From positions 1-33,467 of the forward strand of contig CAKZQO010000048.1 of assembly GCA_937140905.1 (NCBI GenBank): a DNA stretch of 33,467 bases, read 5' to 3'. Origin of the DNA: an uncultured Spirochaeta sp. Its GTDB lineage: Bacteria > Spirochaetota > Spirochaetia > DTKZ01. Positions within the stretch are counted from its first letter, which is position 1, and the number at the start of each line of letters is the position of its first letter. Made by a program: the position numbers and the translations under genes. Under the pieces are notes generated by a model. That model did not search any database, had not been told where the DNA came from, and worked only from the letters and a program-made list of their open reading frames with translations. This document shows, one piece after another, positions 1-7,086 of the stretch.

Positions 1-802
1 CCGAATACATTAAAATTAGTCGCCACGCCAGTTCCAGGGGAAACGCGGCGCTCCGGGAACGCCCCACTCCTCCATCGTTACTTGGACGTTGCTCGAAGGG
101 AACACTAGTTTCATCCTCCGAAAGTTTGTTTCGCGCGGGCTGCTCCAGGCGCGCCCCCTTGCGTTGCTCTCCTCCTAGTTCCTGTCGCACTCCCTTCAGA
201 TCCCATAGATCCACGAACCACCGGTTCCGTTCTTCCCAGAAGAAGGCGCTTTCCTGCCTCCTTTTCTTTTCTTCCGGTGTTCGGAATTGCCGTTTCCCCC
301 CTTTCCGGAAGATCAGGATGTACTCGTGCTCCAGGGTCACGTAGGCGCCGGCGGGGAACATGCCCGAACCCATGAACTTGTTGGGAGCGTTGGTAGTCTT
401 TCGCCAGAGGATCAGGGGTAAGACAGTGAACCCAATCGCCCTGCAAGCTTCCGTGATCCGGGAATGGTTACTGTAAAGTTGAAACTCCCCCCCAATGGTC
501 CGAGTAGCGTCCCCAATATTCACGCATAGGAAACAGCCAGGCGCCAACACTCGAAAGCACTCCTTCCACACAGGATCCAGGAGGTTGTGCATCCGTTCGA
601 AGGCTCTATCCCCCTCCCCCCCCTCAAGCGCCTCTCCTATTGCGGGGTCCTGCGACGTGAATTGGGCGTCCCACATCTCGATCATGGGATAGGGAGGCGA
701 GGTAACGATCAGGTGGATCGATTCGTCAGACAGTTCCCTCATCGATTGGGAGAAGTGGGGGTAGATACGGAGGGTGCGGGAGGTATTAGTACTGGATTCC
801 AT
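1..802 (-). CDS. Site-specific DNA methyltransferase (N4-cytosine/N6-adenine type), 3'-truncated by the window edge
   Basis: The reading frame opens at the ATG whose complement is 800-802 and stays open to base 1, giving 267 residues. An in-frame TGA directly precedes this ATG, so the gene cannot start further upstream. The N-terminal part holds the catalytic motif IV as TSPPYP (about residues 41-46), which fits beta-class amino-methyltransferases (N6_N4_Mtase family). In that class the SAM-binding DPFxGxGT motif comes near the C-terminus, here beyond the edge. Other supporting segments are FRVLAPGCFLCVNIGD and the HEYILIFRKG stretch, as in this family. SPPY rather than NPPY favours N4-cytosine, but this is only a tendency. 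The start overlaps the end of the upstream GntR gene by 17 bases, suggesting translational coupling. No restriction endonuclease is visible, so whether it is an orphan cannot be judged. Confidence 0.85.
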   Translation of the reverse strand, partial: MESSTNTSRTLRIYPHFSQSMRELSDESIHLIVTSPPYPMIEMWDAQFTSQDPAIGEALEGGEGDRAFERMHNLLDPVWKECFRVLAPGCFLCVNIGDATRTIGGEFQLYSNHSRITEACRAIGFTVLPLILWRKTTNAPNKFMGSGMFPAGAYVTLEHEYILIFRKGGKRQFRTPEEKKRRQESAFFWEERNRWFVDLWDLKGVRQELGGEQRKGARLEQPARNKLSEDETSVPFEQRPSNDGGVGRSRSAAFPLELAWRLILMYS

Positions 803-1478
803 TCACCTGGCACCAGATTCGGGTATGCTGGTCAATGATCTGTTCTGCTTTTTCTATGTTTCGTTCCTGTAGCGCCTGAAGGAGTTGCTTGTGCACCTCT
901 AGCCCATAGGTGGCATTGATCGTGGGGGCGAACAATTCCATCACGAAGGCATAGATATTCTCGATCATCGAGTTCTTGCACAATTTCCCCAGGACTTTAT
1001 GGAATTCCAGGTCGGCATTGTCTCGTTCCTTGTGTCCCTCTTTCTCCGTGGTGGATAGTTCCTCCATCCGCTGCAAAACCCGGGATAATTCTTCCAGATC
1101 CTCATCCGTCGCATGTCGGATTACCAGGTCGACGATCCCTCGCTCCATCATGGCTCGCAGATCGATCAATTCTCTATAGTCCCGCGTGTCCACGAGGATC
1201 TTGAACAGTAGGGGGTTGAAGATCTTCTTGTTCACCGAAGTGGTGATGTAAGTTCCATCCCCCCTCCGGATTTCCACGATCCCGAAAGCGGATAGGATCT
1301 TCATCGCTTCCCGAATCGACCCCCTGCTAACCTTCAAACTTTCGGCAAGGACGTTCTCGCTGGGAAGCATGTCGCCTGGTTTCAGCTTTTGTTCGATCAA
1401 GAGTGTTTTGATTCGTTCCACCACCATGTCCACCATCGACATGCGGGGAAGATCCTGTTTGAACAGATCCCGGTTCAT
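786..1478 (-). CDS. GntR-family transcriptional regulator, FadR/FCD subfamily
   Basis: This 230-residue protein has an N-terminal winged helix (about residues 18-75; LKPGDMLPSENVLAESLKVSRG, then a wing ending GDGTYI) and a C-terminal all-helical FCD ligand domain. That domain includes DLRAMMERGIVDLVIRHA and DADLEFHKVLG, whose Asp and His are the kind of residues that bind metal in FCD regulators. Such proteins usually repress sugar-acid or carboxylate catabolic genes and release DNA when bound to a pathway intermediate. It is the third gene of the minus-strand operon behind the transaldolase-like and cupin genes (14-base gap to the cupin). Its likely targets are the TGAT-N5-ATCA palindromes in the divergent promoter at 2880-3056. 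The inducer is unknown. Confidence 0.9.
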   Translation of the reverse strand: MNRDLFKQDLPRMSMVDMVVERIKTLLIEQKLKPGDMLPSENVLAESLKVSRGSIREAMKILSAFGIVEIRRGDGTYITTSVNKKIFNPLLFKILVDTRDYRELIDLRAMMERGIVDLVIRHATDEDLEELSRVLQRMEELSTTEKEGHKERDNADLEFHKVLGKLCKNSMIENIYAFVMELFAPTINATYGLEVHKQLLQALQERNIEKAEQIIDQHTRIWCQVNGIQY

Positions 1479-1492
1479 GGTTGGATGTATCT

Positions 1493-1834
1493 CTAAGGAA
1501 CGTACTCAGGCCGCATGGGGGTGAAACACTCGATCAGCTCTGAGTCTTCCAGCACTTCCGACCCGTGCATCTCGTTCGAGTCGAACACATACCCATCCCC
1601 GGGTCCAGCCTCGAACGAGCTCCCATCTTCTTTTAGAAATCGTACTTTCCCCTTTATCACAAACCCATTCTGTACCGCCACATGTCGATGGAGTTCCAAC
1701 TTGGAGCCTTTCTTGAGGTAGAAATAGCAAAGCATCAGGTCTTTATTATAGGCCAACGTGACTCGATCGATACCCGGACGTACGGGAACCTTCTTCGAAG
1801 GGTCTAGATGAGCAATGGGAACCTTTTCTAACAT
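1493..1834 (-). CDS. Small single-domain cupin protein
   Basis: The protein is 113 residues. The ATG at 1834 is preferred because an AGGTGA ribosome site lies just upstream and it leaves only 4 bases after the transaldolase-like gene; a longer frame starting at 1867 would overlap that gene. It is one cupin barrel: ELHRH with His49 and His51 plus Gln55 (cupin motif 1) and GDGYVFDSNEMHG with His90 (motif 2) form a plausible metal site. Small cupins in sugar-acid operons include KdgF-like enzymes that linearise unsaturated uronates, and sugar isomerases. The context fits such a role, but the reaction cannot be assigned. It is cotranscribed with the transaldolase-like gene and the GntR regulator. 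Confidence 0.8.
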   Translation of the reverse strand: MLEKVPIAHLDPSKKVPVRPGIDRVTLAYNKDLMLCYFYLKKGSKLELHRHVAVQNGFVIKGKVRFLKEDGSSFEAGPGDGYVFDSNEMHGSEVLEDSELIECFTPMRPEYVP

Positions 1835-1838
1835 ACTA

Positions 1839-2879
1839 TCACCTCTTGTTCCTTTCCAATTTAACAAGCTCTAGAAGATATTTCCAGCCCTTTTCAAACA
1901 TGGTTCTGAAGAGAACTACCGGCCCGAAACCCGAGAACTGCTTCCTTTCCAGACCGTCCTCGAGGAACGCGGCCTTGAACTCCGGAATAGCCTTCGCGAG
2001 GGAGCAGATAAGGGAGGACGAAAGGGGTGTGTGGAAGCGGGGTACCACCGGAGGATTCTGCTGGATCAATAGATCGGCTGTACCCTGCCAGTTGATCGTG
2101 ACGTGCACGTCCCCTCCCACCATTTCGGTGAAATGATGAAGCCCTCTCGCCCCACCTCCCAATAGGATTCCGGGATAGCTTCGTTCTTTCATCACCCGGT
2201 ACTGGTGTCGGGCCAGGGTACATCCGGCTTGGAACAGGCTGTCAGGATCCACAGGCAGGTTTCTTTCTTTCACCACGTTCTGTAGGTACTCATCGAAAAT
2301 CCCCGTGATATGGGTTACGAAGAGAGGGGGTGTAGGGTTGGATAATTTCTGATACAGTTCGCACACGGCGACTGCCTGGGATAAAGCCATAATCTCCGTT
2401 GCGATGATCGGTACCCTCTCCCTTGCCAGAAATTCGATCGCTTTCAAGCCCGCCTCGGTGGTTGGAATTTTGGCAATGATATTTTTCCCCAACTTCAAAT
2501 TTTCCTCCGCATCCTGGATGATCTTTTGGGGATCTTCCTCTTCGAACGGACTGATTTGAATCGAAACCCACCCGATGGCTCCCTGACTTTTCTCATGGAG
2601 TGGATGAAAGATCTCGGCAATCCTTTGTACAGCTTTCCGTTGCACATAGGCCGCCGCCTCCTCATTGGAGGAGTACCGCTGGACTGCCTCTTTAATATCC
2701 GCTTCGATCTTAGCTTTTTCTTCGGGGCTCTGGTGGATCTTCATCACATAGGACGGATTAGTAGTGCAGCAGATCGCCCCTGCTTCGATCGCTTTCTTTG
2801 CTTCCGAGCAGGTCGGATTATTCACCCAGAACCGGGTGGGTGTGGAAGCATGAACCCGATGGAAATATCCCTCACGCAT
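1839..2879 (-). CDS. Transaldolase-family protein
   Basis: The 346-residue frame begins at the ATG at 2879, which follows an AAAGGAGA ribosome site; the frame opens further upstream but that part would cover the promoter. Transaldolase features are TTNPSY (about residues 39-44) and AKIPTTEAG with Lys137 as the expected Schiff-base lysine, followed by VPIIATEIMALSQAV and the FVTHITGIFDEY segment. Transaldolases move three-carbon dihydroxyacetone units between sugar phosphates. It is longer than compact FSA/TalC enzymes and the sequence is divergent, so the acceptor and donor may be unusual. It is the first gene of the minus operon and diverges from the operon carrying the split transketolase, which suggests one pathway for a phosphorylated sugar derivative. 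Confidence 0.85.
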   Translation of the reverse strand: MREGYFHRVHASTPTRFWVNNPTCSEAKKAIEAGAICCTTNPSYVMKIHQSPEEKAKIEADIKEAVQRYSSNEEAAAYVQRKAVQRIAEIFHPLHEKSQGAIGWVSIQISPFEEEDPQKIIQDAEENLKLGKNIIAKIPTTEAGLKAIEFLARERVPIIATEIMALSQAVAVCELYQKLSNPTPPLFVTHITGIFDEYLQNVVKERNLPVDPDSLFQAGCTLARHQYRVMKERSYPGILLGGGARGLHHFTEMVGGDVHVTINWQGTADLLIQQNPPVVPRFHTPLSSSLICSLAKAIPEFKAAFLEDGLERKQFSGFGPVVLFRTMFEKGWKYLLELVKLERNKR

Positions 2880-2906
2880 CGATACCGTCTCCTTTCTCCT
2901 CTTGAT

Positions 2907-2919
2907 TGATAAAACATCA
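2907..2919. promoter_or_regulatory. Candidate GntR operator A (TGAT-N5-ATCA)
   Basis: TGAT at 2907-2910 and ATCA at 2916-2919 flank a 5-base centre. The site lies just downstream of the minus-strand promoter, about 14-30 bases into the transcript, where a bound repressor would block elongation. The 16-base stretch 2907-2922 is repeated as a perfect inverted copy at 3004-3019, which contains operator B. Confidence 0.6.
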
Positions 2920-2942
2920 TACATTTTATGTTTAATACCGGA

Positions 2943-2971
2943 ATCATACCAGACTATTTCTCCCTTGGCAA
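2943..2971 (-). promoter_or_regulatory. Sigma-70-type promoter for the transaldolase operon
   Basis: On the minus strand, TTGCCA (2966-2971) and TATGAT (2943-2948) are separated by exactly 17 bases. The predicted transcription start is near 2936, leaving a leader of about 55 bases that contains operator A and the ribosome site of the transaldolase-like gene. Confidence 0.65.
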
Positions 2972-2981
2972 GAAAAAATAT

Positions 2982-3010
2982 TTGACAATTCACCAAAGCA
3001 AAGGTATGAT
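2982..3010 (+). promoter_or_regulatory. Sigma-70-type promoter for the racemase/transketolase/TRAP operon
   Basis: TTGACA (2982-2987) and TATGAT (3005-3010) with a 17-base spacer form a near-consensus promoter. Its -10 element is embedded in palindrome B, and palindrome C covers the region after the expected start. This is the layout of a strongly repressible promoter. Confidence 0.75.
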
Positions 3011-3020
3011 GTTTTATCAT
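3006..3020. promoter_or_regulatory. Candidate GntR operator B over the -10 box
   Basis: ATGAT-GTTTT-ATCAT is a perfect 5-base-arm palindrome overlapping the -10 hexamer of the plus-strand promoter. It shares the TGAT-N5-ATCA core with sites A and C. Confidence 0.65.
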
Positions 3021-3025
3021 TTAAT

Positions 3026-3044
3026 GTTTGATCGGTCATCAAAC
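3026..3044. promoter_or_regulatory. Candidate GntR operator C
   Basis: GTTTGAT-CGGTC-ATCAAAC has perfect 7-base arms around a 5-base centre. Its centre is 22 bases from that of site B, about two helical turns, so both could be bound on the same DNA face. It lies just before the ribosome site AAGGAG of the first gene. Confidence 0.65.
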
Positions 3045-3056
3045 AAGGAGTACAGA

Positions 3057-3725
3057 ATGATTCGTGTGGCAGCGATCTATACGGCAGACACCCTAGTTCC
3101 TTTGGTAAAAAATCTTTTCCGGGAACACATGCCTTCGGTAGATCTGGTAAACATCGTGGACGATAGCTTGATCCGGGACGTGATCCGGGAAGGGAAAGTG
3201 CCCCCAGCCGTTACCAGAAGGTTGTTTCATTACTACGAGGCTGCGGCCGACACGGGCGCCTCGGTTATTTTCAACACCTGTTCCTCTATTGGGGACGTGG
3301 CAGAGTATGCAAAATCCTTCAATCGGGTCCCTATTGTGAAAATCGACGATGTCATGGCGGAAGAAGCCGTCGAGAAAGGAACCACGATCGGAGTCCTTGC
3401 CACTCTACCCACCACCCTCCTTCCCACCATCTCCCTCCTTGAACGGACAGCGGCGAAGAGAGGCAAGAGCATTCGGATTGTGCAGGGACTTGCCGAAGGG
3501 GCTTTCGACGCGCTGGTTTCGGGTAATGCGGAACTGCATGATCAACGAATACGGGATACGGCTAACCGGATCGCGCCATCCGTTGACCTAATCGTACTGG
3601 CTCAAGGGTCCATGGCGCGGATGGAAGAAGCCCTGAGAAAGGCAACCGGGAAACCCGTTCTGAGCAGTCTCCGATCAGGCGTCGTATCCGTGCAGAGATT
3701 CCTGAAAAACGAAGGTCTTTTATGA
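3057..3725 (+). CDS. Asp/Glu/hydantoin racemase superfamily protein
   Basis: The ATG at 3057 is preferred over an upstream frame opening at 2928 because AAGGAG precedes it and the longer form would run through the promoter and operators. The 222-residue product has the superfamily N-terminal catalytic cysteine in FNTCSS (Cys75) and the TTIGVLATLPTTLLPTI segment typical of the second lobe. The second catalytic cysteine, expected near residue 182, is not present: the strand reads LIVLAQGSMARM. A classical two-base racemase is therefore doubtful; the family also contains isomerases and decarboxylases that use one or two cysteines. It is the first gene of the operon and overlaps the transketolase N-terminal gene by four bases (ATGA), implying tight coupling. 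Substrate unknown. Confidence 0.8.
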   Translation: MIRVAAIYTADTLVPLVKNLFREHMPSVDLVNIVDDSLIRDVIREGKVPPAVTRRLFHYYEAAADTGASVIFNTCSSIGDVAEYAKSFNRVPIVKIDDVMAEEAVEKGTTIGVLATLPTTLLPTISLLERTAAKRGKSIRIVQGLAEGAFDALVSGNAELHDQRIRDTANRIAPSVDLIVLAQGSMARMEEALRKATGKPVLSSLRSGVVSVQRFLKNEGLL

Positions 3726-4564
3726 GAAGTATTCGGATCGACCAGGAAACAATCATATCACTGGAAGAAAAAGCCCGGCAAATTCGTAAGGACGTGGTGA
3801 CCATGATCCATCAGAGCAGCGACGGTCATCCATCCCCTGCCCTTTCCATCGCGGACATGATCGCTGCTCTCTACTTTCATGTGCTGAATATCGATCCCCA
3901 GAATCCTGAGAAACCCGATAGGGATAGGTTAATCCTTTCCAAAGGCCATGCCTGTACGGCCCTCTGCGCGGCTTTAGCTCGAAGAGGCTTTTTCCCCCTC
4001 TCCGCGCTACCTACGTTCCGGTCCCTCCATTCGATTCTCCAGGGACATCCCTACCAGAAAAAAACTCCTGGCCTCGACGCTACCACAGGTTCGTTGGGGC
4101 ATGGGATCTCCATTGGATTGGGGATGGTACTTGCCGCGCGAGTACTTGGGTTAGACTATTTTACCTATGTGATCATCGGCGACGGGGAACAGGAAGAAGG
4201 CCTCATCTGGGAAGCGGCCATGGCAGCGGCAAAGTACAAGGCAGGCCGGTTGATCGTTCTCGCCGATTGCAATGGCCTACAGAGCGGCGGAAAGATCCAA
4301 GAGGTGGGAGGAATCGAACCGATCCAGCCCAAATGGGAAGCCTTTGGCTGGCACACCCAATCGATCGATGGACACAACCTAAAAGAAATTCTTTCCGCCA
4401 TCCTAAAGGCTCAACAGGTAGAAGAAAAGCCTTCCATTATCCTTGCCAGAACCATAAAAGGGAAAGGAGTTCCTTTCATGGAGAACAACAACGATTGGCA
4501 CAAGAAAGTCCCCACGAAAGAAGAACTCGAACTGGCGCTTGCGGCCTTAGGGGGTAATCGATGA
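3722..4564 (+). CDS. Transketolase, N-terminal (thiamine-diphosphate-binding) subunit
   Basis: The 280-residue protein corresponds to the first third of a classical transketolase. It shows SKGH (residues 73-76), GSLGHG, and the ThDP/metal motif beginning GDG (153-155) and ending at Asn184. IKGKG appears near the end. The pyrimidine-binding half is a separate gene, which overlaps its stop by ATGA, so the two chains are made together and form one enzyme. Split transketolases are common in anaerobes and in specialised sugar pathways, for example the two-subunit apulose-4-phosphate transketolases of apiose breakdown. Operon placement with a TRAP importer and opposite a transaldolase argues for such a dedicated catabolic role rather than the housekeeping pentose phosphate enzyme. 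Confidence 0.93.
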   Translation: MRSIRIDQETIISLEEKARQIRKDVVTMIHQSSDGHPSPALSIADMIAALYFHVLNIDPQNPEKPDRDRLILSKGHACTALCAALARRGFFPLSALPTFRSLHSILQGHPYQKKTPGLDATTGSLGHGISIGLGMVLAARVLGLDYFTYVIIGDGEQEEGLIWEAAMAAAKYKAGRLIVLADCNGLQSGGKIQEVGGIEPIQPKWEAFGWHTQSIDGHNLKEILSAILKAQQVEEKPSIILARTIKGKGVPFMENNNDWHKKVPTKEELELALAALGGNR

Positions 4565-5526
4565 GCGCATTGCAAAGCACCCGAATAGCGGCAATCGAAG
4601 CGATCGATTCCCTGATGGAACAGAACCCCCGAATCGTACTGGTATTTGCCGATTCGGTAAAGGTGTTTCGGGCGACAGAACTGGTAAAGAAGTATCCCCA
4701 TCGGTGCTTCGACGTGGGCATTGCGGAACAGAATGCCGTAACGGTTGCGGCGGGAATGGCTTCCAGTGGCCTCATTCCCTTCGTGGCAACCTATGCGGGT
4801 TTTCTAACCATGCGGGCCTGTGAACAAATCAGGACTTTCGTCGCCTACCCGAAACTTCCCGTAATATTCCTTGGCGCGAACGGTGGAATTGCGGGCGGAG
4901 AACGGGAAGGGGTGACCCACCAGTTCATCGAGGATCTGGGAATCGCTCGAATACTCCCTTCCCTGTCAGTCGTTTCTCCTGCGGATGCCTACGAGACCCA
5001 TCAGGCAGTCCTAAGAGCCGTTGAGCAACAAGGCCCCGTGTATATCCGTATTGGTAGTGGCAGGGATCCTGTATTCTTCGAACAACCCTATCCCTTCGAA
5101 TGGGGGAAAGCACACGTCATCCTGGAACAGAATCCAGAAGACGCGGTGATTTTTGCCACAGGCGGCTTCATGCTACACCGGTGTAAACAAGCGGTAAAAC
5201 TCCTTAACAAAGAAGGCTTTCGCATTTCCCTATTGAACATACATACGTTGAAACCCCTGGATACGGCTACGGTTGGTAGGTTTCTCCAACGAGCGAAAGC
5301 GGCGGTTACCGTAGAAGATCATACAGTGATTGGAGGACTTGGAAGTGCAATTGCCGAAGCGGCAAGCGAGCTATACCCTGTGCCTTTGGTCCGATTAGGG
5401 CTACAAGACACCTTCGCCGAATCCGGAGAACCTGAATCTCTCCTGGATGCCTATGGGATGAGTGTTACTAATATCAATGAATCCGTTAAAAAGGTAGTGT
5501 CATTAAAGAACCAATTGGGAAGGTAA
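4561..5526 (+). CDS. Transketolase, C-terminal (pyrimidine-binding) subunit
   Basis: The 321-residue protein starts on the ATG overlapping the stop of the N-terminal subunit. DVGIAEQNAV holds the conserved glutamate (Glu56) that activates the thiamine ring, and FVATYAGFLTMRACEQIR matches the pyrimidine-binding domain. A transketolase C domain follows (VIFATGGFMLHRCKQAV, then TVEDHTVIGGLGSAIAE). It pairs with the preceding gene to give a complete active site. The binding protein of the TRAP transporter follows after 31 bases with its own AAAGGAG site. Confidence 0.93.
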   Translation: MSALQSTRIAAIEAIDSLMEQNPRIVLVFADSVKVFRATELVKKYPHRCFDVGIAEQNAVTVAAGMASSGLIPFVATYAGFLTMRACEQIRTFVAYPKLPVIFLGANGGIAGGEREGVTHQFIEDLGIARILPSLSVVSPADAYETHQAVLRAVEQQGPVYIRIGSGRDPVFFEQPYPFEWGKAHVILEQNPEDAVIFATGGFMLHRCKQAVKLLNKEGFRISLLNIHTLKPLDTATVGRFLQRAKAAVTVEDHTVIGGLGSAIAEAASELYPVPLVRLGLQDTFAESGEPESLLDAYGMSVTNINESVKKVVSLKNQLGR

Positions 5527-5557
5527 CTTCCTAAATATTTTTAGAAAGGAGTTAACT

Positions 5558-6586
5558 ATGAAACGAACACAAGTGTGGTACGCGATCCTGGTTCTCTTCT
5601 GCGTAACGGGGCTTTTGTTTGGGGGTGGTTCCAAAGAAAGCGAAAAGACAAAACAAGCAGCCCCCATCGTCCTTCGGTACGCTCACATGAATGCTCCCGC
5701 GAGCGTGGCTGGAAAACAGGCAGACCTTCTTGCAAGAACAGTGGAGGAACGAACGGGAGGACGAGTAAAGATCCAGGTATTCCCCTCCTCCCAACTGGGC
5801 ACCCTCCAGGAACAGGCGGAAGCGGTAGCAGCGGGTACCGTTGCCATTCATCATAACACGATGGCGGGGATTGGGTCCCTCTACCCAGACTTCGGCGCCC
5901 TGGACACGCCCTTCCTGTACCGTACGGTGGATGAATTGATGAAAGTAGCGGATCCCGATTCCCCAGTGATGAAAAAGCTGAACGAGGGTTTATTAGCTGC
6001 ACGAGGCGTACGGGTATACTACACTTTCTACTTTGGCACTCGACACCTTACCTGTAACAAAGCTGTTTACAAACCAGAAGATCTGAAGGGTGTCAAGATC
6101 CGAGCAATTCCCTTCCCCATCTATATGGCGGCAGTGGAAGGAATGGGAGCCGTGGCAACGCCCGTGGATTGGGCCGAGGTTCCCACTGCGTTAGCCACAG
6201 GGGTAGTGGCAGGTCAGGAGAATCCTACCGATACGATCTTAAACGCGAAATTATACGAAAAGCAATCCCATATTATGCTAACAGGTCATATCAAGGGAGC
6301 GGAAATCGTAGTGTTCAACGACAAGGTTTGGAAGAGCTTGCCCGCGGATCTACAGAAGATCCTTTCTGATGTAGGTAGGGAAGTATCGAAACAAGCTACC
6401 CAAATGACCAAAGATGTGGAAGATGCCGCGCTGGAAGAACTCCGGAAAAAGGGGATGACCGTGATCGGGCCCAAGGAAGGATTGGATCTGGAAGCCTTCA
6501 GGACCCAAGTCTTGGCACACGTGAATGCCAAATTTGGCGCCCAGTATGGGAAGATCTACGAAGAGATCCGTGCTATCCTGAAATAA
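5558..6586 (+). CDS. dctP: TRAP transporter substrate-binding protein (DctP family)
   Basis: The 342-residue precursor has a hydrophobic signal segment ending in LLFGGGSKES, then a DctP fold starting IVLRYAHMNAP. Arg182 in KIRAIPFPIY is the position that normally clamps the ligand carboxylate, and GQENP (219-223, Asn222) is the second conserved contact. It catches an organic or sugar acid in the periplasm and hands it to DctQM. Translation starts after AGAAAGGAG. Only 14 bases separate it from dctQ, with no visible hairpin, unlike the other transporter operons in this window. Confidence 0.92.
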   Translation: MKRTQVWYAILVLFCVTGLLFGGGSKESEKTKQAAPIVLRYAHMNAPASVAGKQADLLARTVEERTGGRVKIQVFPSSQLGTLQEQAEAVAAGTVAIHHNTMAGIGSLYPDFGALDTPFLYRTVDELMKVADPDSPVMKKLNEGLLAARGVRVYYTFYFGTRHLTCNKAVYKPEDLKGVKIRAIPFPIYMAAVEGMGAVATPVDWAEVPTALATGVVAGQENPTDTILNAKLYEKQSHIMLTGHIKGAEIVVFNDKVWKSLPADLQKILSDVGREVSKQATQMTKDVEDAALEELRKKGMTVIGPKEGLDLEAFRTQVLAHVNAKFGAQYGKIYEEIRAILK

Positions 6587-6600
6587 AGGAAGGTTCTCCG

Positions 6601-7086
6601 ATGGAGCGGAACGGAAGAAAAGGAACACCCTTAGATAGGCTTCTTGCTCTGGTTGAATACGTATCGATGGGCACCCTGGTTCTCCTGGCGGTTCTGATCC
6701 TGCTACAGATTGCCCTAAGAAACCTCTTTTCCATTGCCTTTGCCTGGCTGGACGAACTGGCACGCTGGTTCCAAGTATCGATGGTGTACCTATCCGTTCC
6801 CCTCCTTGCCCGACGAAGTCAGCTTCTGGAGGTAGACTCTTTCGTGAAGCTTCTTTCTTCTTCCATGCAGAAAGGAATCACCCTTTTCAGTCGATTACTG
6901 AGCATTGGGTTCTCCATCGCGTTCCTATGGAGCGGATACGCCCTCATGGGAAAGGCAGGAACCGTGAAAACCCCGGCTCTAGGCCTTCCGAATTACCTAT
7001 TCTTCACTCCCGTGTTTCTGGGAATGGGTTTGTTAGGAATCGTCATCCTTCGTAATCTTCTTCCTGGTGAAGGGAGCTCCAAATGA
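6601..7086 (+). CDS. dctQ: TRAP transporter small permease subunit (DctQ family)
   Basis: The 161-residue protein has four hydrophobic segments (about residues 20-38, 55-73, 95-115 and 130-150). The WLDELARW signature of DctQ lies in the second segment. It scaffolds the large DctM subunit and uses an ion gradient with it to import the ligand delivered by DctP. The start follows AAGGAAGG. Its last codons overlap dctM by four bases (ATGA). Confidence 0.9.
   Translation: MERNGRKGTPLDRLLALVEYVSMGTLVLLAVLILLQIALRNLFSIAFAWLDELARWFQVSMVYLSVPLLARRSQLLEVDSFVKLLSSSMQKGITLFSRLLSIGFSIAFLWSGYALMGKAGTVKTPALGLPNYLFFTPVFLGMGLLGIVILRNLLPGEGSSK

Noticed and set aside
111-446. Minus-strand open frame of 111 residues
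   Set aside because: It lies in another frame of the methyltransferase gene, whose correct frame stays open to the edge and carries the TSPPYP motif.
2907-3019. Terminal inverted repeats of a small mobile element (16-base perfect inverted copies)
   Set aside because: The copies lie within a divergent promoter region, each containing a regulator-type palindrome, and no target duplication is seen.
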